NCBI GenBank assembly: GCA_963810815.1
Contig: CAWEPB010000003.1
Location: forward strand, 62,001 to 126,000
DNA length: 64,000 bases
Origin: CAVQWT01 sp963810815
GTDB lineage: Bacteria; Pseudomonadota; Gammaproteobacteria; Burkholderiales; Casimicrobiaceae
Direction: 5' to 3'
Shown: positions 8,526 to 18,035 of the stretch, piece by piece
Layout: each line of letters opens with the position of its first letter
Position numbering within the stretch: the stretch's first letter is position 1
The notes under the pieces: generated by a model
Database searches by the model: none
Told to the model about the DNA's origin: nothing
Seen by the model: the letters and a program-made list of their open reading frames with translations, nothing else
Translations under genes and position numbers: made by a program

Positions 8526-9568
8526 CGCGGAGCCGGCGTCGGCTGCACTCGCGTCGACGCGGACCCGATGGGCAGGCTTCGCGCCGTCGTCAGCGCGCCG
8601 CGGCCGGGCCGCCCCGTGTCGATCGCCGCGCACAGCGCCTCGGCGCCGGCGACGAAGCGCGGCCCGGCCCGGTGCAGCAGGTCGGCGTCGACGGTGACCA
8701 GCGCCCCGTTCGCCACCGCCGGCAATCCCGGCCACTTCTTCCAGTCGTCGAGCCAGGGCGGCCGCACGCCCCCTGCGGCACCGGCGACGATGACGTCGGG
8801 CCTTGCCGCCAATACCGCCTCGACGCTGACCACCGGCGCCGGCAGCGTCAGCGCCGCGAACACGTTCTCGCCGCCGCAGGCCGCGATCGCCTGCGAGACC
8901 AGGTGGCGTCCGCCCAGCGTGAAGAGCGGCGCGTCCCAGATTTCGTAGAACACCCGCACCGGCGGACCGGCACGGTCCCGCGCGGCCAGCAGCCTGCTCC
9001 ATCGCTCGCGCAGCGCGCGCGCGGCCGGGGCCGCGGTCCCGGACGTGCCGGCCAGCGCCCCGAGCCGCTCGAGCTCGTCGGCGATCGCCATCGGCGTCGC
9101 CGGATCGGAGACGAACAGCGCGATGCCGCGCGCCGCCAGCGTGGCCGCCTGCGCCGGCGACGTGTACGGCCAGCCGACGACGAGGTCGGGCTTCAGCGCG
9201 ACGATGCGCTCGAGGTCGAGTGCACGGGCGTCGCCGACGGTCGGCAGCGCCTTCGCCGCCGGTGGGAAATCGGAAGTCGCCACGACACCGACGACGCGGT
9301 CGCCGGCCCCGGCGGCGAACAGCAGCTCGGTCGCGTGCGGCGCGAGGCTGACGATGCGGTGCGCCGGCGCCTGCAGCGTCACCTCGCTGCCGGCGCCGTC
9401 GCGCACGGTGACCGGCGCGCTGGCGGTCGCCGTCGCGGCGCCGGTCGTGGCGGCCGTCGCGCCGCGCCCGGCCGCGTCGGCGCCCGCGCCGCCACCGAGG
9501 GCCGCCCGCCCGCCCGCGACCGCCAGCGCGGCGAGCAGCAGCACGCCAGGAAGGCGGCGCAGGTTCAC
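8282..9568 (-). CDS. btuF: Cobalamin-type periplasmic substrate-binding protein (BtuF-like), 3' end doubtful
   Basis: Class III periplasmic binding protein that delivers corrinoid to the ABC importer. An N-terminal signal helix (LPGVLLLAALAVAGG) is followed by HRIVSLAPHATELLFAAGAGDRVVGV, DLVVGWPY, YEIWDAPLFTLGGRHLVSQAIAACGGENVF and RPDVIVAG, all typical of BtuF. The family domain ends near base 8620, but the frame stays open to 8282, antisense to btuD. A TGA in another frame sits at 8592-8590, so a one-base indel near 8600 is the simpler explanation. The GTG start at 9568 overlaps the btuB stop (GTGA), so it is expressed with btuB under the riboswitch. Confidence 0.8.
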   Translation of the reverse strand: MNLRRLPGVLLLAALAVAGGRAALGGGAGADAAGRGATAATTGAATATASAPVTVRDGAGSEVTLQAPAHRIVSLAPHATELLFAAGAGDRVVGVVATSDFPPAAKALPTVGDARALDLERIVALKPDLVVGWPYTSPAQAATLAARGIALFVSDPATPMAIADELERLGALAGTSGTAAPAARALRERWSRLLAARDRAGPPVRVFYEIWDAPLFTLGGRHLVSQAIAACGGENVFAALTLPAPVVSVEAVLAARPDVIVAGAAGGVRPPWLDDWKKWPGLPAVANGALVTVDADLLHRAGPRFVAGAEALCAAIDTGRPGRGALTTARSLPIGSASTRVQPTPAPRQRGSSVRVVPLPTATSAWPNSPDSARSLSTSSAVPAQAPPSPIAIAWSAARSARWSSCTTMTIALPRSRASAASRSSAST

Positions 9569-11478
9569 GGCTGCCAGCGCAGGCCCGCGTAGAGACGCGC
9601 GCCGCCGGTCGCGTAGCCCGCCGCGAGCTCGTAGTCGCGGTCGAGCACGTTGTCGGCGCGCGCGAACAGCGTGACGCCGCGGTGGATGGTCCACTCGGCC
9701 GTCAGGTTGACGACGGCGTAGCCGGCGAGCGGTACGCGGTTGGCCGGGTCGTCGTAGCGACGGCCCGAGGCGACCAGCTCGAGCCCCGCCCGCACCGGGC
9801 CGAAGGGTTGCGCCAGCGCGAGCGCGCCGTGCTCGCGCGCGCGGCGCGGCAGCAGCAGGCCGGTGCGATCGTCCTCGGGCGACGCGAGGTCCAGCGACGC
9901 GGTCAGCGTCGTGCCCGCAGTGAACGTCGCGTCGAGCCCCAGCGTGACGCCCTGCAGCGTCGCGCGGTCGACGTTGTCGGGCCGGCAGTCGAACTGCGCG
10001 TCGCAGCCGAACACGATCAGGCGCTTCACGCGGTTGCGATAGCCGATCGCCCGCGCCTCGACGCGCGCGGCATCCCCGCTCGCCGCCGCATAGACGCCCG
10101 CCTCGACGTTGGTCGAGGTCTCGGGCACGAGGTCCGGATTGGAGAAGTCGGGGTAATAGAGGTCGTTGAACGTCGGCGCCTTGAACGCGGTGCCGTAGCC
10201 GGCCGTGACCCGCCACTGCGGCGCGAAGCGCCAGCCCCAGGCGACGGCGCCGGTGGTCTCGCCGCCGTACTGGCTCGAGTCGTCGCGGCGCAGGTTGAGC
10301 TGCAGCGCCTGCTCGCCGAGGCGCAGCCGCCAGACGCCGAACACCGCGTCGGTGTCGCGCGCGGTCACCGCGAACGCGGCGTCGGTGGCGAGCCGCTCCT
10401 CGCGGCGCTCCAGGCCCAGCGTCAGCATGCCGGCGTCGCCGGGCAGCGCGAGGTCGTTCTGCCAGGTGTATTGCCGCTGCGTCGTGTCGAAGCTGTAGTC
10501 GCCGAACGCCGTCTGCGACCGGCTGTCGTCGCTGCCGTCGCCGGCGGACAGCGTCGACGTCCACCACGGCGCGAGCCGGTTGACGCTGGCGACCCGCCAG
10601 GTCTCGACGACGGTGATGGTCCGCTCGTCGAAGCCCGGACCGCCGTCGTACTGGGCGTTCAGCCGGTTGCGCAGGTACGACGCCGACAGCGACTGGCCGT
10701 CGGCCCACGGCAGGTCGAGTCCCGCCGAGACGTTTTCGCTGGCGTAGCCGTCGCGGTCGTCGTTGAAGCTGAAGTTGCGCGGGTCGACGATGGCGTTGAA
10801 GCCGTCGCTCCGCGTCCCGCCCGCCTGCACCGCGAACGCGACCGGCCCGGCGCTGCCACGCAGGCCGGCGGCGACATTGGCGGTCTCGTAGGTCCCGTAG
10901 CCGGCGCTGGCGCTGCCGGTGAAGCGCCCGCCGCCGCGGCGCGTGAACACCTGGATCACGCCGCCGATGGCGTCGGCACCGTACAGGCTGGATGCCGGTC
11001 CGCGCAGCACCTCGATGCGCTCGATCTGGTCGAGCGGAATCGCCTCCAGCGTCGTCGAACCGGCCGACGACGAGCCGACGCGCAGGCCGTCGACGAGGAC
11101 CAGCGTCTGCCCGCGATTCGCGCCGCGCAGGAACACGCCGGACACCGCCGCGGGTCCGCCGTTCTGCACGATTTCCACGCCCGGCTGCCGCTGCAGCAGC
11201 TCGGCGAGGCTCGACACCCCCGCCCGCGCGATCTCGTCGGCGCCGATCACCGTGAGGTCGGCCAGCAGTTCGAGCAGCGGTTGCGCCGAGCGGCTGGCGG
11301 TGACGACGATGGGGTCGAGCGCCGGCGGGCGCGACGGCGGGGCCGCACCCTGCGCGAATGCCGGGGTCGGGCCGGAGACGCCGGCAAGCGCGGCGACCAG
11401 TGCGGCGACCGTGGAACGGGCGAGCACGAGGGCACGTGCCCGCGTCGGAGGCAGGTGCAGGCGGGACGAATTCGACAT
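9565..11478 (-). CDS. btuB: TonB-dependent outer-membrane cobalamin receptor (BtuB-like)
   Basis: A 637-residue outer-membrane transporter. A signal peptide (STVAALVAALAGVSGPTPAFA) precedes the TonB-box region DPIVVTASR. The plug domain includes GVSSLAELLQRQPGVEIVQNGG, FLRGANRGQTLVLVDGLRV and IERIEVLRGPASSLYGADAIGGVIQVFTR, the BtuB-type signature. The remainder is beta-barrel. The ATG at 11478 gives a sensible signal peptide; a 203-nt stretch separates it from the cobalamin riboswitch. It overlaps btuF by 4 nt. Together with btuC and btuD this is a complete B12 import route. Confidence 0.9.
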   Translation of the reverse strand: MSNSSRLHLPPTRARALVLARSTVAALVAALAGVSGPTPAFAQGAAPPSRPPALDPIVVTASRSAQPLLELLADLTVIGADEIARAGVSSLAELLQRQPGVEIVQNGGPAAVSGVFLRGANRGQTLVLVDGLRVGSSSAGSTTLEAIPLDQIERIEVLRGPASSLYGADAIGGVIQVFTRRGGGRFTGSASAGYGTYETANVAAGLRGSAGPVAFAVQAGGTRSDGFNAIVDPRNFSFNDDRDGYASENVSAGLDLPWADGQSLSASYLRNRLNAQYDGGPGFDERTITVVETWRVASVNRLAPWWTSTLSAGDGSDDSRSQTAFGDYSFDTTQRQYTWQNDLALPGDAGMLTLGLERREERLATDAAFAVTARDTDAVFGVWRLRLGEQALQLNLRRDDSSQYGGETTGAVAWGWRFAPQWRVTAGYGTAFKAPTFNDLYYPDFSNPDLVPETSTNVEAGVYAAASGDAARVEARAIGYRNRVKRLIVFGCDAQFDCRPDNVDRATLQGVTLGLDATFTAGTTLTASLDLASPEDDRTGLLLPRRAREHGALALAQPFGPVRAGLELVASGRRYDDPANRVPLAGYAVVNLTAEWTIHRGVTLFARADNVLDRDYELAAGYATGGARLYAGLRWQP

Positions 11479-11680
11479 GGCAGAGCTCCGCGTTGCCATG
11501 CATCCCCGCACGGCGTGGATCGGGATGCGACGCGGAGGAACGCGCGAGGGCGCGGACGTCGGTACGGATCGCGCGATCGAGCAGCGCGACGCCGAGCGAC
11601 GGACCGGCAGCCTTCGGCGACGCCTCCCCGCGTCGCGCTGGCGCCGACCTCGGGCGCGCGTTTCGATGGGCGCACCATGG

Positions 11681-11890
11681 CCGGTTGCAGGCCGGTCTCC
11701 GGGCTCGCCATGCGGACCGTCCACCTTCCCGTCGCCGGCGCACGAAGCACCGGCGGCAGTGGCGTCGAGGACGGCCCTCGAAGGGCTTACCGTTGCGGGG
11801 GCAGCCGCGGCTTGGGCACGGGGTCACCGTGCGGCACCGCATTCCCGTTTCACCCGCCGCGGTGAATCGCGGCGGACACCTGCAGACCGG
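11681..11890 (-). promoter_or_regulatory. Cobalamin (B12) riboswitch
   Basis: Minus-strand leader of btuB-btuF. Visible conserved pieces in order are GGTGAAACGGGAAT, GGTGCCGCACGGTGACCC, GCGGCTGCCCCCGCAACGGT, the B12 box GCCACTG, GGGAAGGTGGACGG and GCGAGCCCGGAGACCGGCC. This is the standard AdoCbl-aptamer order. High cobalamin should shut off the downstream receptor. The 203 nt from aptamer end to the btuB ATG is long for an expression platform. Confidence 0.93.
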
Positions 11891-11968
11891 ATGGTAGCGC
11901 GCGGCCGGGCGACCGGGTCGACGCCGCCCATCGGCTCGGGCGCGGCGCCCTCGGTGCGCCGCCGTTGC

Positions 11969-11974
11969 TATAAT
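11969..11974 (+). promoter_or_regulatory. Putative -10 box of miaB
   Basis: A consensus TATAAT inside GTTGCTATAATCCGCCC, 60 nt before the miaB GTG start and pointing away from the riboswitch. No recognisable -35 lies 17 bp upstream. Confidence 0.45.
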
Positions 11975-12034
11975 CCGCCCCCCTGCCACCGTCCCGCCTC
12001 CCCCGGATCACCACCGGCCCCGAGGCCCTGCGCC

Positions 12035-13432
12035 GTGCCCAAGAAGCTCTACATCCGCACGTTCGGCTGCCAGATGAACGAGTACGACTCGGACAAGATG
12101 GCCGACGTGCTCGGCGCGTCCGACGGCCTCGTCGCCACCGACCGGCCCGAAGACGCCGACGTCATCCTGTTCAACACCTGCTCGGTGCGCGAAAAGGCGC
12201 AGGAGCGCGTCTTTCACGACCTGGGCCGCGTGCGCGCGCTGAAGGCCGAACGGCCCGATCTCATCATCGGCGTCGGCGGCTGCGTGGCATCGCAGGAGGG
12301 CGGCGCGATCGTCCGGCGCGCGCCGTACGTCGACGTCGTGTTCGGTCCGCAGACGCTGCACCGGCTGCCGGCGCTGATCCGCGCCCGGCGCGAGACCGGC
12401 GTGCCGCAGGTCGACATCTCGTTCCCCGAGATCGAGAAGTTCGACCACCTGCCGCCGCCGCGGGTCGAGGCGGCCAGCGCGTTCGTGTCGATCATGGAGG
12501 GCTGCAGCAAGTACTGCACGTTCTGCGTCGTGCCCTACACGCGCGGCGAGGAGGTGAGCCGGCCGTTCGACGACGTGCTGACCGAGATCGCCGACCTCGC
12601 CGACCAGGGTGTGCGCGAGGTCACGCTGCTCGGCCAGAACGTCAACGCGTATCGCGGCCGGATGGGGGCTGCGCCGGTCGGTGCCGCCCTCGGCAACCCG
12701 GTCGAAGGCGCCGGCCGCGCCGACGAATCCATCGCCGACGACGCGATCGCCGACTTCGCGACGCTGATCGAATACGTCGCCGAGATCCCCGGCATCGAGC
12801 GCATCCGCTACACGACGTCGCACCCCCGCGAGATGACGGCGGCGCTGATCGACGTCTACGGCCGCGTCGACAAGCTGGTTTCGCACCTGCACCTGCCGGT
12901 GCAGTCCGGGTCCGACCGCGTGCTGGCGGCGATGAAGCGCGGCTACACGGCGCTCGAGTACAAGGCGATCGTGCGGCGGCTGCGCGAGCGGCGCCCCGAC
13001 CTGTCGCTGACCTCCGATTTCATCGTCGGCTTCCCCGGCGAGACCGACGCCGATCACGCCGCGACGCTGAAGCTGATCGACGACGTCGGCTTCGACGGCG
13101 CGTTCAGCTTCGCCTACAGCGCGCGGCCCGGCACGCCGGCCGCCGAGCTGCCCGACGCCGTGCCGCCCGCCGTCAGGCAGGCGCGGCTCGAGGCCGTGCA
13201 GGCGAAGCTCGACGGCCAGTACCGCGCGTACAGCGCCGCGATGGTCGGCACGCGCCAGCGGGTGCTGGTGACCGGCCATGCGGCGAAGGACGCCACCGAG
13301 CTGTCGGCGCGCACGGCGAACAACCGCGTCGTCAACTTCGCCGGCGACGGGGCGCTGGTCGGCCGCTACGTCGACGTCGCGATCACCCTCGCCTACCCGC
13401 ATTCGCTGCGCGGCGAGCTGGTCGCGGCCTGA
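12035..13432 (+). CDS. miaB: tRNA-2-methylthio-N6-dimethylallyladenosine synthase MiaB
   Basis: Radical-SAM methylthiotransferase of 465 residues modifying A37 of tRNAs. The MTTase N-domain has FGCQMNEYDSDKM (about residue 9), NTCSVREKAQERVF and GVGGCVASQEG, giving its three cluster cysteines. The radical-SAM triad is in CSKYCTFCVVPYTRG (about 156), and the C-terminal TRAM domain ends near residue 460. The start is GTG 12035 at VPKKLYIRTFGCQ. A roughly 30-residue Ala/Gly/Asp-rich insertion (about residues 210-240) lies between NVNAYRG and FATLIEYV, longer than in most MiaB proteins. Confidence 0.95.
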   Translation: MPKKLYIRTFGCQMNEYDSDKMADVLGASDGLVATDRPEDADVILFNTCSVREKAQERVFHDLGRVRALKAERPDLIIGVGGCVASQEGGAIVRRAPYVDVVFGPQTLHRLPALIRARRETGVPQVDISFPEIEKFDHLPPPRVEAASAFVSIMEGCSKYCTFCVVPYTRGEEVSRPFDDVLTEIADLADQGVREVTLLGQNVNAYRGRMGAAPVGAALGNPVEGAGRADESIADDAIADFATLIEYVAEIPGIERIRYTTSHPREMTAALIDVYGRVDKLVSHLHLPVQSGSDRVLAAMKRGYTALEYKAIVRRLRERRPDLSLTSDFIVGFPGETDADHAATLKLIDDVGFDGAFSFAYSARPGTPAAELPDAVPPAVRQARLEAVQAKLDGQYRAYSAAMVGTRQRVLVTGHAAKDATELSARTANNRVVNFAGDGALVGRYVDVAITLAYPHSLRGELVAA

Positions 13433-13535
13433 ACGCCCGACCCGCCGCGACCCCGGCCCCGTGAACGCCCCGCGCGCCCCGCTGTCCGAGAGGGACCCGG
13501 CGAGCGCCCGAGCCAGCCCCCGTTTCGAGGATGCC

Positions 13536-16449
13536 ATGCCCCTGCAGTCCGATTCGCTGATCCGCCCGGCCGGCTCCGTCGCGGCACCTGCCCGCGGCGC
13601 GGCCGCGGGCGGCATCTCCGCCCCCGCCGCCGCCTCCGCCGCCGCGGCCATCGCCATCGCCGGTGTTCGTGTTCGCGCTGGCCGGCTGCGCGACGTTGCC
13701 GGACGCGCCCGGCGCCGCCGTCGGCGCGGCAACCCCGGCCCGTCCCGACGTCACCGCGGCGATCGCCGGTGCGGCGGCCGCCGCGACCGCCCAGGGCACG
13801 CCGGCGCCCGCGCCGACCAACCAGCCGCCCGGCGCGGCACGGCCGCCGAGCGGACCGGTGAACGCCGCCGCCGCGGCCGCGGCTGCCGCCGCTGCGGCGG
13901 CGCAGGGGATGCGGCCGTTCGCGGACGTGGTCAAGGATGCGACCGAGTCGAAGGGCCTGGTCACGCTGTGGCAGAAGGACGACAAGGTCTGGCTGGAGCT
14001 CGCCCCGGAGCAGTTCGGCAAGGCGTACTTCCTCACGTCGAACCTCAACCGCGGCATCGGCGAGAACCGGATCTTCGGCGGCATGATGAACTACCCCGCC
14101 GGCATCACGCAGGTCGTCCAGTTCAGGAAGGTCGGCACGCTGGTCCAGCTGATCGCGAAGAACACCAAGTACACGGCCAGGGCCGGCACGCCCGAGGCGC
14201 GCGCCGTCGCGGCCGGCTTTTCGGACAGCCTGGTTGCCACGGTGGCGGTCGTTTCGCAGCCGCATCCGGAGCGGAAATCGATCCTGGTCGAGGCGAACTC
14301 GCTGTTCGTCGCCGACCTGCCCGCGGCCGCCATCACGCTGGAGCGCACCTACCGGCAGCCGTACGCCTTCGACGCGCGCAACTCGTCGCTCGACCGGGCG
14401 CGCGTGCGGCCGGACCTCGCGACCTTCGAGGTGACCGCGCACTACGCGCTGTCGCGCCCGCAGTCCCCGCCGGCATTCATGCCCGGCGCGCCGGTGCCGT
14501 CGTCGGTGCCGTCGCTGCCCAACACGCTGCCCGACGTGCGCAGCCTGTTCCTCGGCTTCTTCTACTCGCTGGTGGCGCTGCCGGAAACGCCGATGCCGGT
14601 CCGCGTCGCCGACGAGCGTGTCGGCTACTTCACCACCGAGACCTTCGACTACAGCAGCGACGTGCCGCGCACCCCCGTGCAGCGCCATGTCGCGCGCTGG
14701 CGCCTCGAGAAGAAGGACCCGGCCGCCGCGCTGTCGGAACCGAAGCAGCCGATCGTGTTCTGGCTCGACCGCAACATCCCGCTCGCCTACCGGGAGCCGG
14801 TGCGCGCCGGCATCCTCGAGTGGAACAAGGCGTTCGAGCGCATCGGCTACAAGGACGCGCTGAAGGTCGAGGTCCAGCCCGACGACGCCGACTTCGACAC
14901 CGCCGACCTGCGCCACGCGTCGGTGCGCTGGCAGGCCGTGGCGAAGACCTCGTTCGGCGCCATCGGCCTGTCGGTCGTCGACCCGCGCTCCGGCGAAATC
15001 CTCGATGCCGACATCGCCGTCGACGCGCTGAACATACGCGCGGTGCGCAACCTGCGCGCCGAGACGGTGCCGGCCGCGTCGGGCGGCGTCTCGGCCACGC
15101 TGGCACCGGCCGACGGCGAGTACTGCGAGTACGGCGAGCGCGCCGCCGGCGAGGCGGTGTTCGGCCTCTCTCTGCTCGAGGCGCGCGGCGAGCTGGCGGC
15201 GGACAGTCCCGACGTCGAGCGCTTCGTCGCCGCCTACATCAAGGACCTGGTGATGCACGAGACCGGCCACGCGCTGGGCCTGCGCCACAATTTCCGCGCG
15301 TCGACCGCGTATACCGACACCCAGCTCGCCGACCCCGAGTTCACCCGCGCCAACGGCATCTCCGGCTCGGTGATGGAATACAACGCGTGGAACCTGGCGC
15401 GGCGCGGCGAGCGCCAGGGCGAGTTCGTGATGAACACGCTGGGGCCCTACGACTACTGGGCCATCGAGTACGGCTACCGCGAATTCGCTCCCGCCGAGGA
15501 GGCCGGCGCGCTCGCGGCCATGGCGGCGCGATCCAGCGAGCCGGTGCTCGCCTACGCGTCCGACGAGGAGGTGTCGTTCGGCGCGCTCGACCCCGCGGTC
15601 AACTCGTTCGACCTCGGCGCCGACCCGCTGGCCTATGCGCAGAAGCGCTTCGCGCTGGTGCGCGAGCTGTGGGAGCGCACCGAGTCGAAGTCGCTGCAGC
15701 CCGGGGAGCCCTATTCGATCCTCCGTCGCAACGTGACGCGCGGCCTCGTCGAGGCGCACGAGGGCGCGCTGTACGCGACCAAGTACGTCGGCGGCCTGAC
15801 CACGCTGCGCGACCGCGCCGGCAGCGGCCGTGAACCGCTGTCGCCGATCGACGTCGACAAGCAGCGCGCGGCGCTCGCCCTGCTCGCCACCGAGGTCTTC
15901 TCCGCCGACAGCTTCCGCTTCTCGCCCGCGCTGCTGCGCCGGATGGCGGTGTCGCCGTTCGACCGCGAGGACGCGCTCGAGCTGGGACGCACGCCGCCGT
16001 CGACCGACCTCGCCGTCGACCAGCAGGTGCTCGCGCTGCAGCGGGCCGTGCTGGCGCAGCTGATGGGGGACACCATCGCGCAGCGGCTGGTCAACAACGA
16101 AGCGAAGGTCGACCGGCCCGAGCAGGCACTGCGGCTGTCCGAGCTCTATGCGACGCTGCACGTCGCCATCTGGAGCGAGCTCAGGAGCGGCGCCGACATC
16201 CCGCTCGCGCGGCGCAACCTGCAGCGCGAGTACACGGTGCGGGTCGCCGCGACGCTGCTGCGCCCGACCGGCTCGATGCCCGCCGACGCGCGCGCGCTGC
16301 TGCGCCAGCAGGCGCAGCAGCTCTCGGCCGATCTCGCGCGGGCGCAGGCGAAGCGCGGCCGCTCGGCGGAGGCGAACGCGCATCTCGCGGAAATGCGGAC
16401 GACGATCGACGAGGCGCTGAAGGCGCCGCTGGTGCGCCAGGCGGCGTAA
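13536..16449 (+). CDS. Large zinc-dependent metalloprotease (DUF5117/DUF4953 type), probable lipoprotein, N-terminal frameshift
   Basis: A secreted or lipid-anchored metallopeptidase of about 970 residues. The open frame from GTG 13663 gives 928 residues with HEXXH in MHETGHALGLRHNFRAS (about residue 530 of that frame) and the Met-turn-like SVMEYNAWNLARRGE, as in DUF4953 proteins. From 13663 the lipobox FALAGC has only 8 residues before the Cys. The ATG at 13536, preceded by GAGG, opens another frame ending in a hydrophobic AAAAIAIAGV just before the shift, which together would make a full lipoprotein signal. I infer a one-base indel near 13662. An Ala-rich linker follows. It interrupts the usual miaB-phoH adjacency. 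Confidence 0.78.
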
Positions 16450-16561
16450 CGCGCCGGCCTCCCGGCGGGAGTGCAGCCGGCCGGCGGCGGCGGCGAAGCG
16501 AGACCCGGCGCCCCGCGCCGCGCGGCGCCCGCCCTGCCGGTCGCTTGCGCGGGCGCGCCCT

Positions 16562-17584
16562 TTGCCGCAGACTGTGCGCCCCTCCGCACGCCACGCCGCC
16601 ACCTTGCCTACGCAAACCGTCGAAGTCGCGCTCGCGCCGCTCGACAACCGCGCCCTCGCCAACCTGTGCGGGCCGCTCGACGCCAACCTGCGCCAGATCG
16701 AACAGGCGCTCGACGTCACCATCACCCATCGCAGCGGTCATTTCACCGTCCGCGGCGACCCGACGGCGGCGGCACATGCCGCGACCGCGCTCGAACGCTT
16801 CTACGCGCGGGCCGGCGCCGCCCTTTCGGTCGACGACATCCAGCTGGGACTGATCGAGATCACGCGCCGGCGCGACGCCGCCGCCTCCGCCGACGACGGC
16901 CCCGGACTGCGGACGCGCCGCGCCGACCTGCACGGCCGCACGCCCAACCAGGTCGCGTACCTGAAGACCATCGCCGAGCACGACCTCACGTTCGGCATCG
17001 GCCCGGCGGGAACCGGCAAGACCTACCTCGCCGTCGCCTGCGCCGTCGACGCACTGGAGCGCGACGCGGTCAAGCGCCTGGTGCTGGTGCGCCCGGCCGT
17101 GGAGGCCGGCGAACGGCTGGGCTTCCTGCCGGGCGACTTCGCGCAGAAGGTCGACCCCTACCTGCGTCCGCTCTACGACGCGCTGTACGACCTGATGGGC
17201 TTCGACAAGACGGCGAAGCTGTTCGAGCGCCAGACCATCGAGATCGCGCCGCTCGCGTACATGCGCGGCCGCACGCTGAACCACAGCTTCATCATCCTCG
17301 ACGAGGCGCAGAACACGACGCCCGAGCAGATGAAGATGTTCCTGACGCGCATCGGCTTCGGCACCAAGGCGGTGATCACCGGCGACATCACGCAGATCGA
17401 CCTCGCGCGCGGCCAGAAGAGCGGCCTGATCGAGGCGCAGCGCATCCTCGACGGCGTGCGCGGGATCGGCTTCACGCGCTTCACCAGCGCCGACGTCGTC
17501 CGCCACCCGCTGGTGCAGAAGATCGTCGACGCCTACGAGCGCGAGGCCGCCCGGCTGCCGCCCGGCGACCACTCGCCGCGCTGA
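16562..17584 (+). CDS. PhoH-like ATPase (PhoL family)
   Basis: A 340-residue cytoplasmic P-loop ATPase of the PhoH family, usually linked with YbeY in RNA metabolism. Walker A GPAGTGKTYLAV is near residue 147, Walker B FIILDEAQNTTPEQMKMFLTR near 243 and sensor-like VITGDITQIDL near 277. An N-terminal KH-like segment (residues 20-90) precedes the ATPase domain, as in PhoL. The start is TTG 16562 by frame; a slightly later start is possible. ybeY begins 14 nt downstream, corC next, an order conserved in many proteobacteria. Confidence 0.9.
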   Translation: MPQTVRPSARHAATLPTQTVEVALAPLDNRALANLCGPLDANLRQIEQALDVTITHRSGHFTVRGDPTAAAHAATALERFYARAGAALSVDDIQLGLIEITRRRDAAASADDGPGLRTRRADLHGRTPNQVAYLKTIAEHDLTFGIGPAGTGKTYLAVACAVDALERDAVKRLVLVRPAVEAGERLGFLPGDFAQKVDPYLRPLYDALYDLMGFDKTAKLFERQTIEIAPLAYMRGRTLNHSFIILDEAQNTTPEQMKMFLTRIGFGTKAVITGDITQIDLARGQKSGLIEAQRILDGVRGIGFTRFTSADVVRHPLVQKIVDAYEREAARLPPGDHSPR

Positions 17585-17598
17585 GGGCCCTGTCCCGG

Positions 17599-18030
17599 AT
17601 GGCCCTCTCGCTGTCGGTGCAGTACGCCAGCACCGCCGCCGACCTGCCGACCCGCAGCCAGGTCCGGCGCTGGGTCCGCGCCGCGCTGGACGGCGACGCC
17701 GTGGTGACCGTGCGCTTCGTCGACGCGGTCGAGGGCCGCTCGCTCAACGCCGAATACCGCGGCAGGGACTACGCGACCAACGTGCTGACCTTCGTGTACG
17801 ATGAGGGGAAAACGCGCGTCGGCGACGTCGTGCTGTGCGCCCCCGTGATCCGCAGGGAAGCCGCCGCACAGGGAAAGACGCTGGCCGCGCACTACGCCCA
17901 TCTGGTGATCCACGGCATGCTGCACCTGCAGGGCCACGACCACGAGCGCGCCGCCGACGCGGCCGCGATGGAAGCCCGCGAGCGAACGCTGCTCGCCCGG
18001 TTCCGGCTGCCCGACCCCTACGCCGCCTAG
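17599..18030 (+). CDS. ybeY: Endoribonuclease YbeY (rRNA maturation factor)
   Basis: A 143-residue zinc-dependent protein acting in 16S rRNA 3' maturation and ribosome quality control. The metal motif H-G-x-L-H-L-x-G-[HY]-D-H is present as HGMLHLQGHDHE near residue 105. Upstream family features are RGRDYATNVLTFVYDE and VGDVVLCAPVIRREA. The ATG 17599 is 14 nt after the phoH-like stop. The corC-like gene starts 5 nt after its stop. Confidence 0.95.
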   Translation: MALSLSVQYASTAADLPTRSQVRRWVRAALDGDAVVTVRFVDAVEGRSLNAEYRGRDYATNVLTFVYDEGKTRVGDVVLCAPVIRREAAAQGKTLAAHYAHLVIHGMLHLQGHDHERAADAAAMEARERTLLARFRLPDPYAA

Positions 18031-18035
18031 CCGCG

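Noticed and set aside
13393..16725. A 1110-residue minus-strand open frame
   Set aside because: Antisense shadow of the metalloprotease, with no start signal and shadow-like composition.
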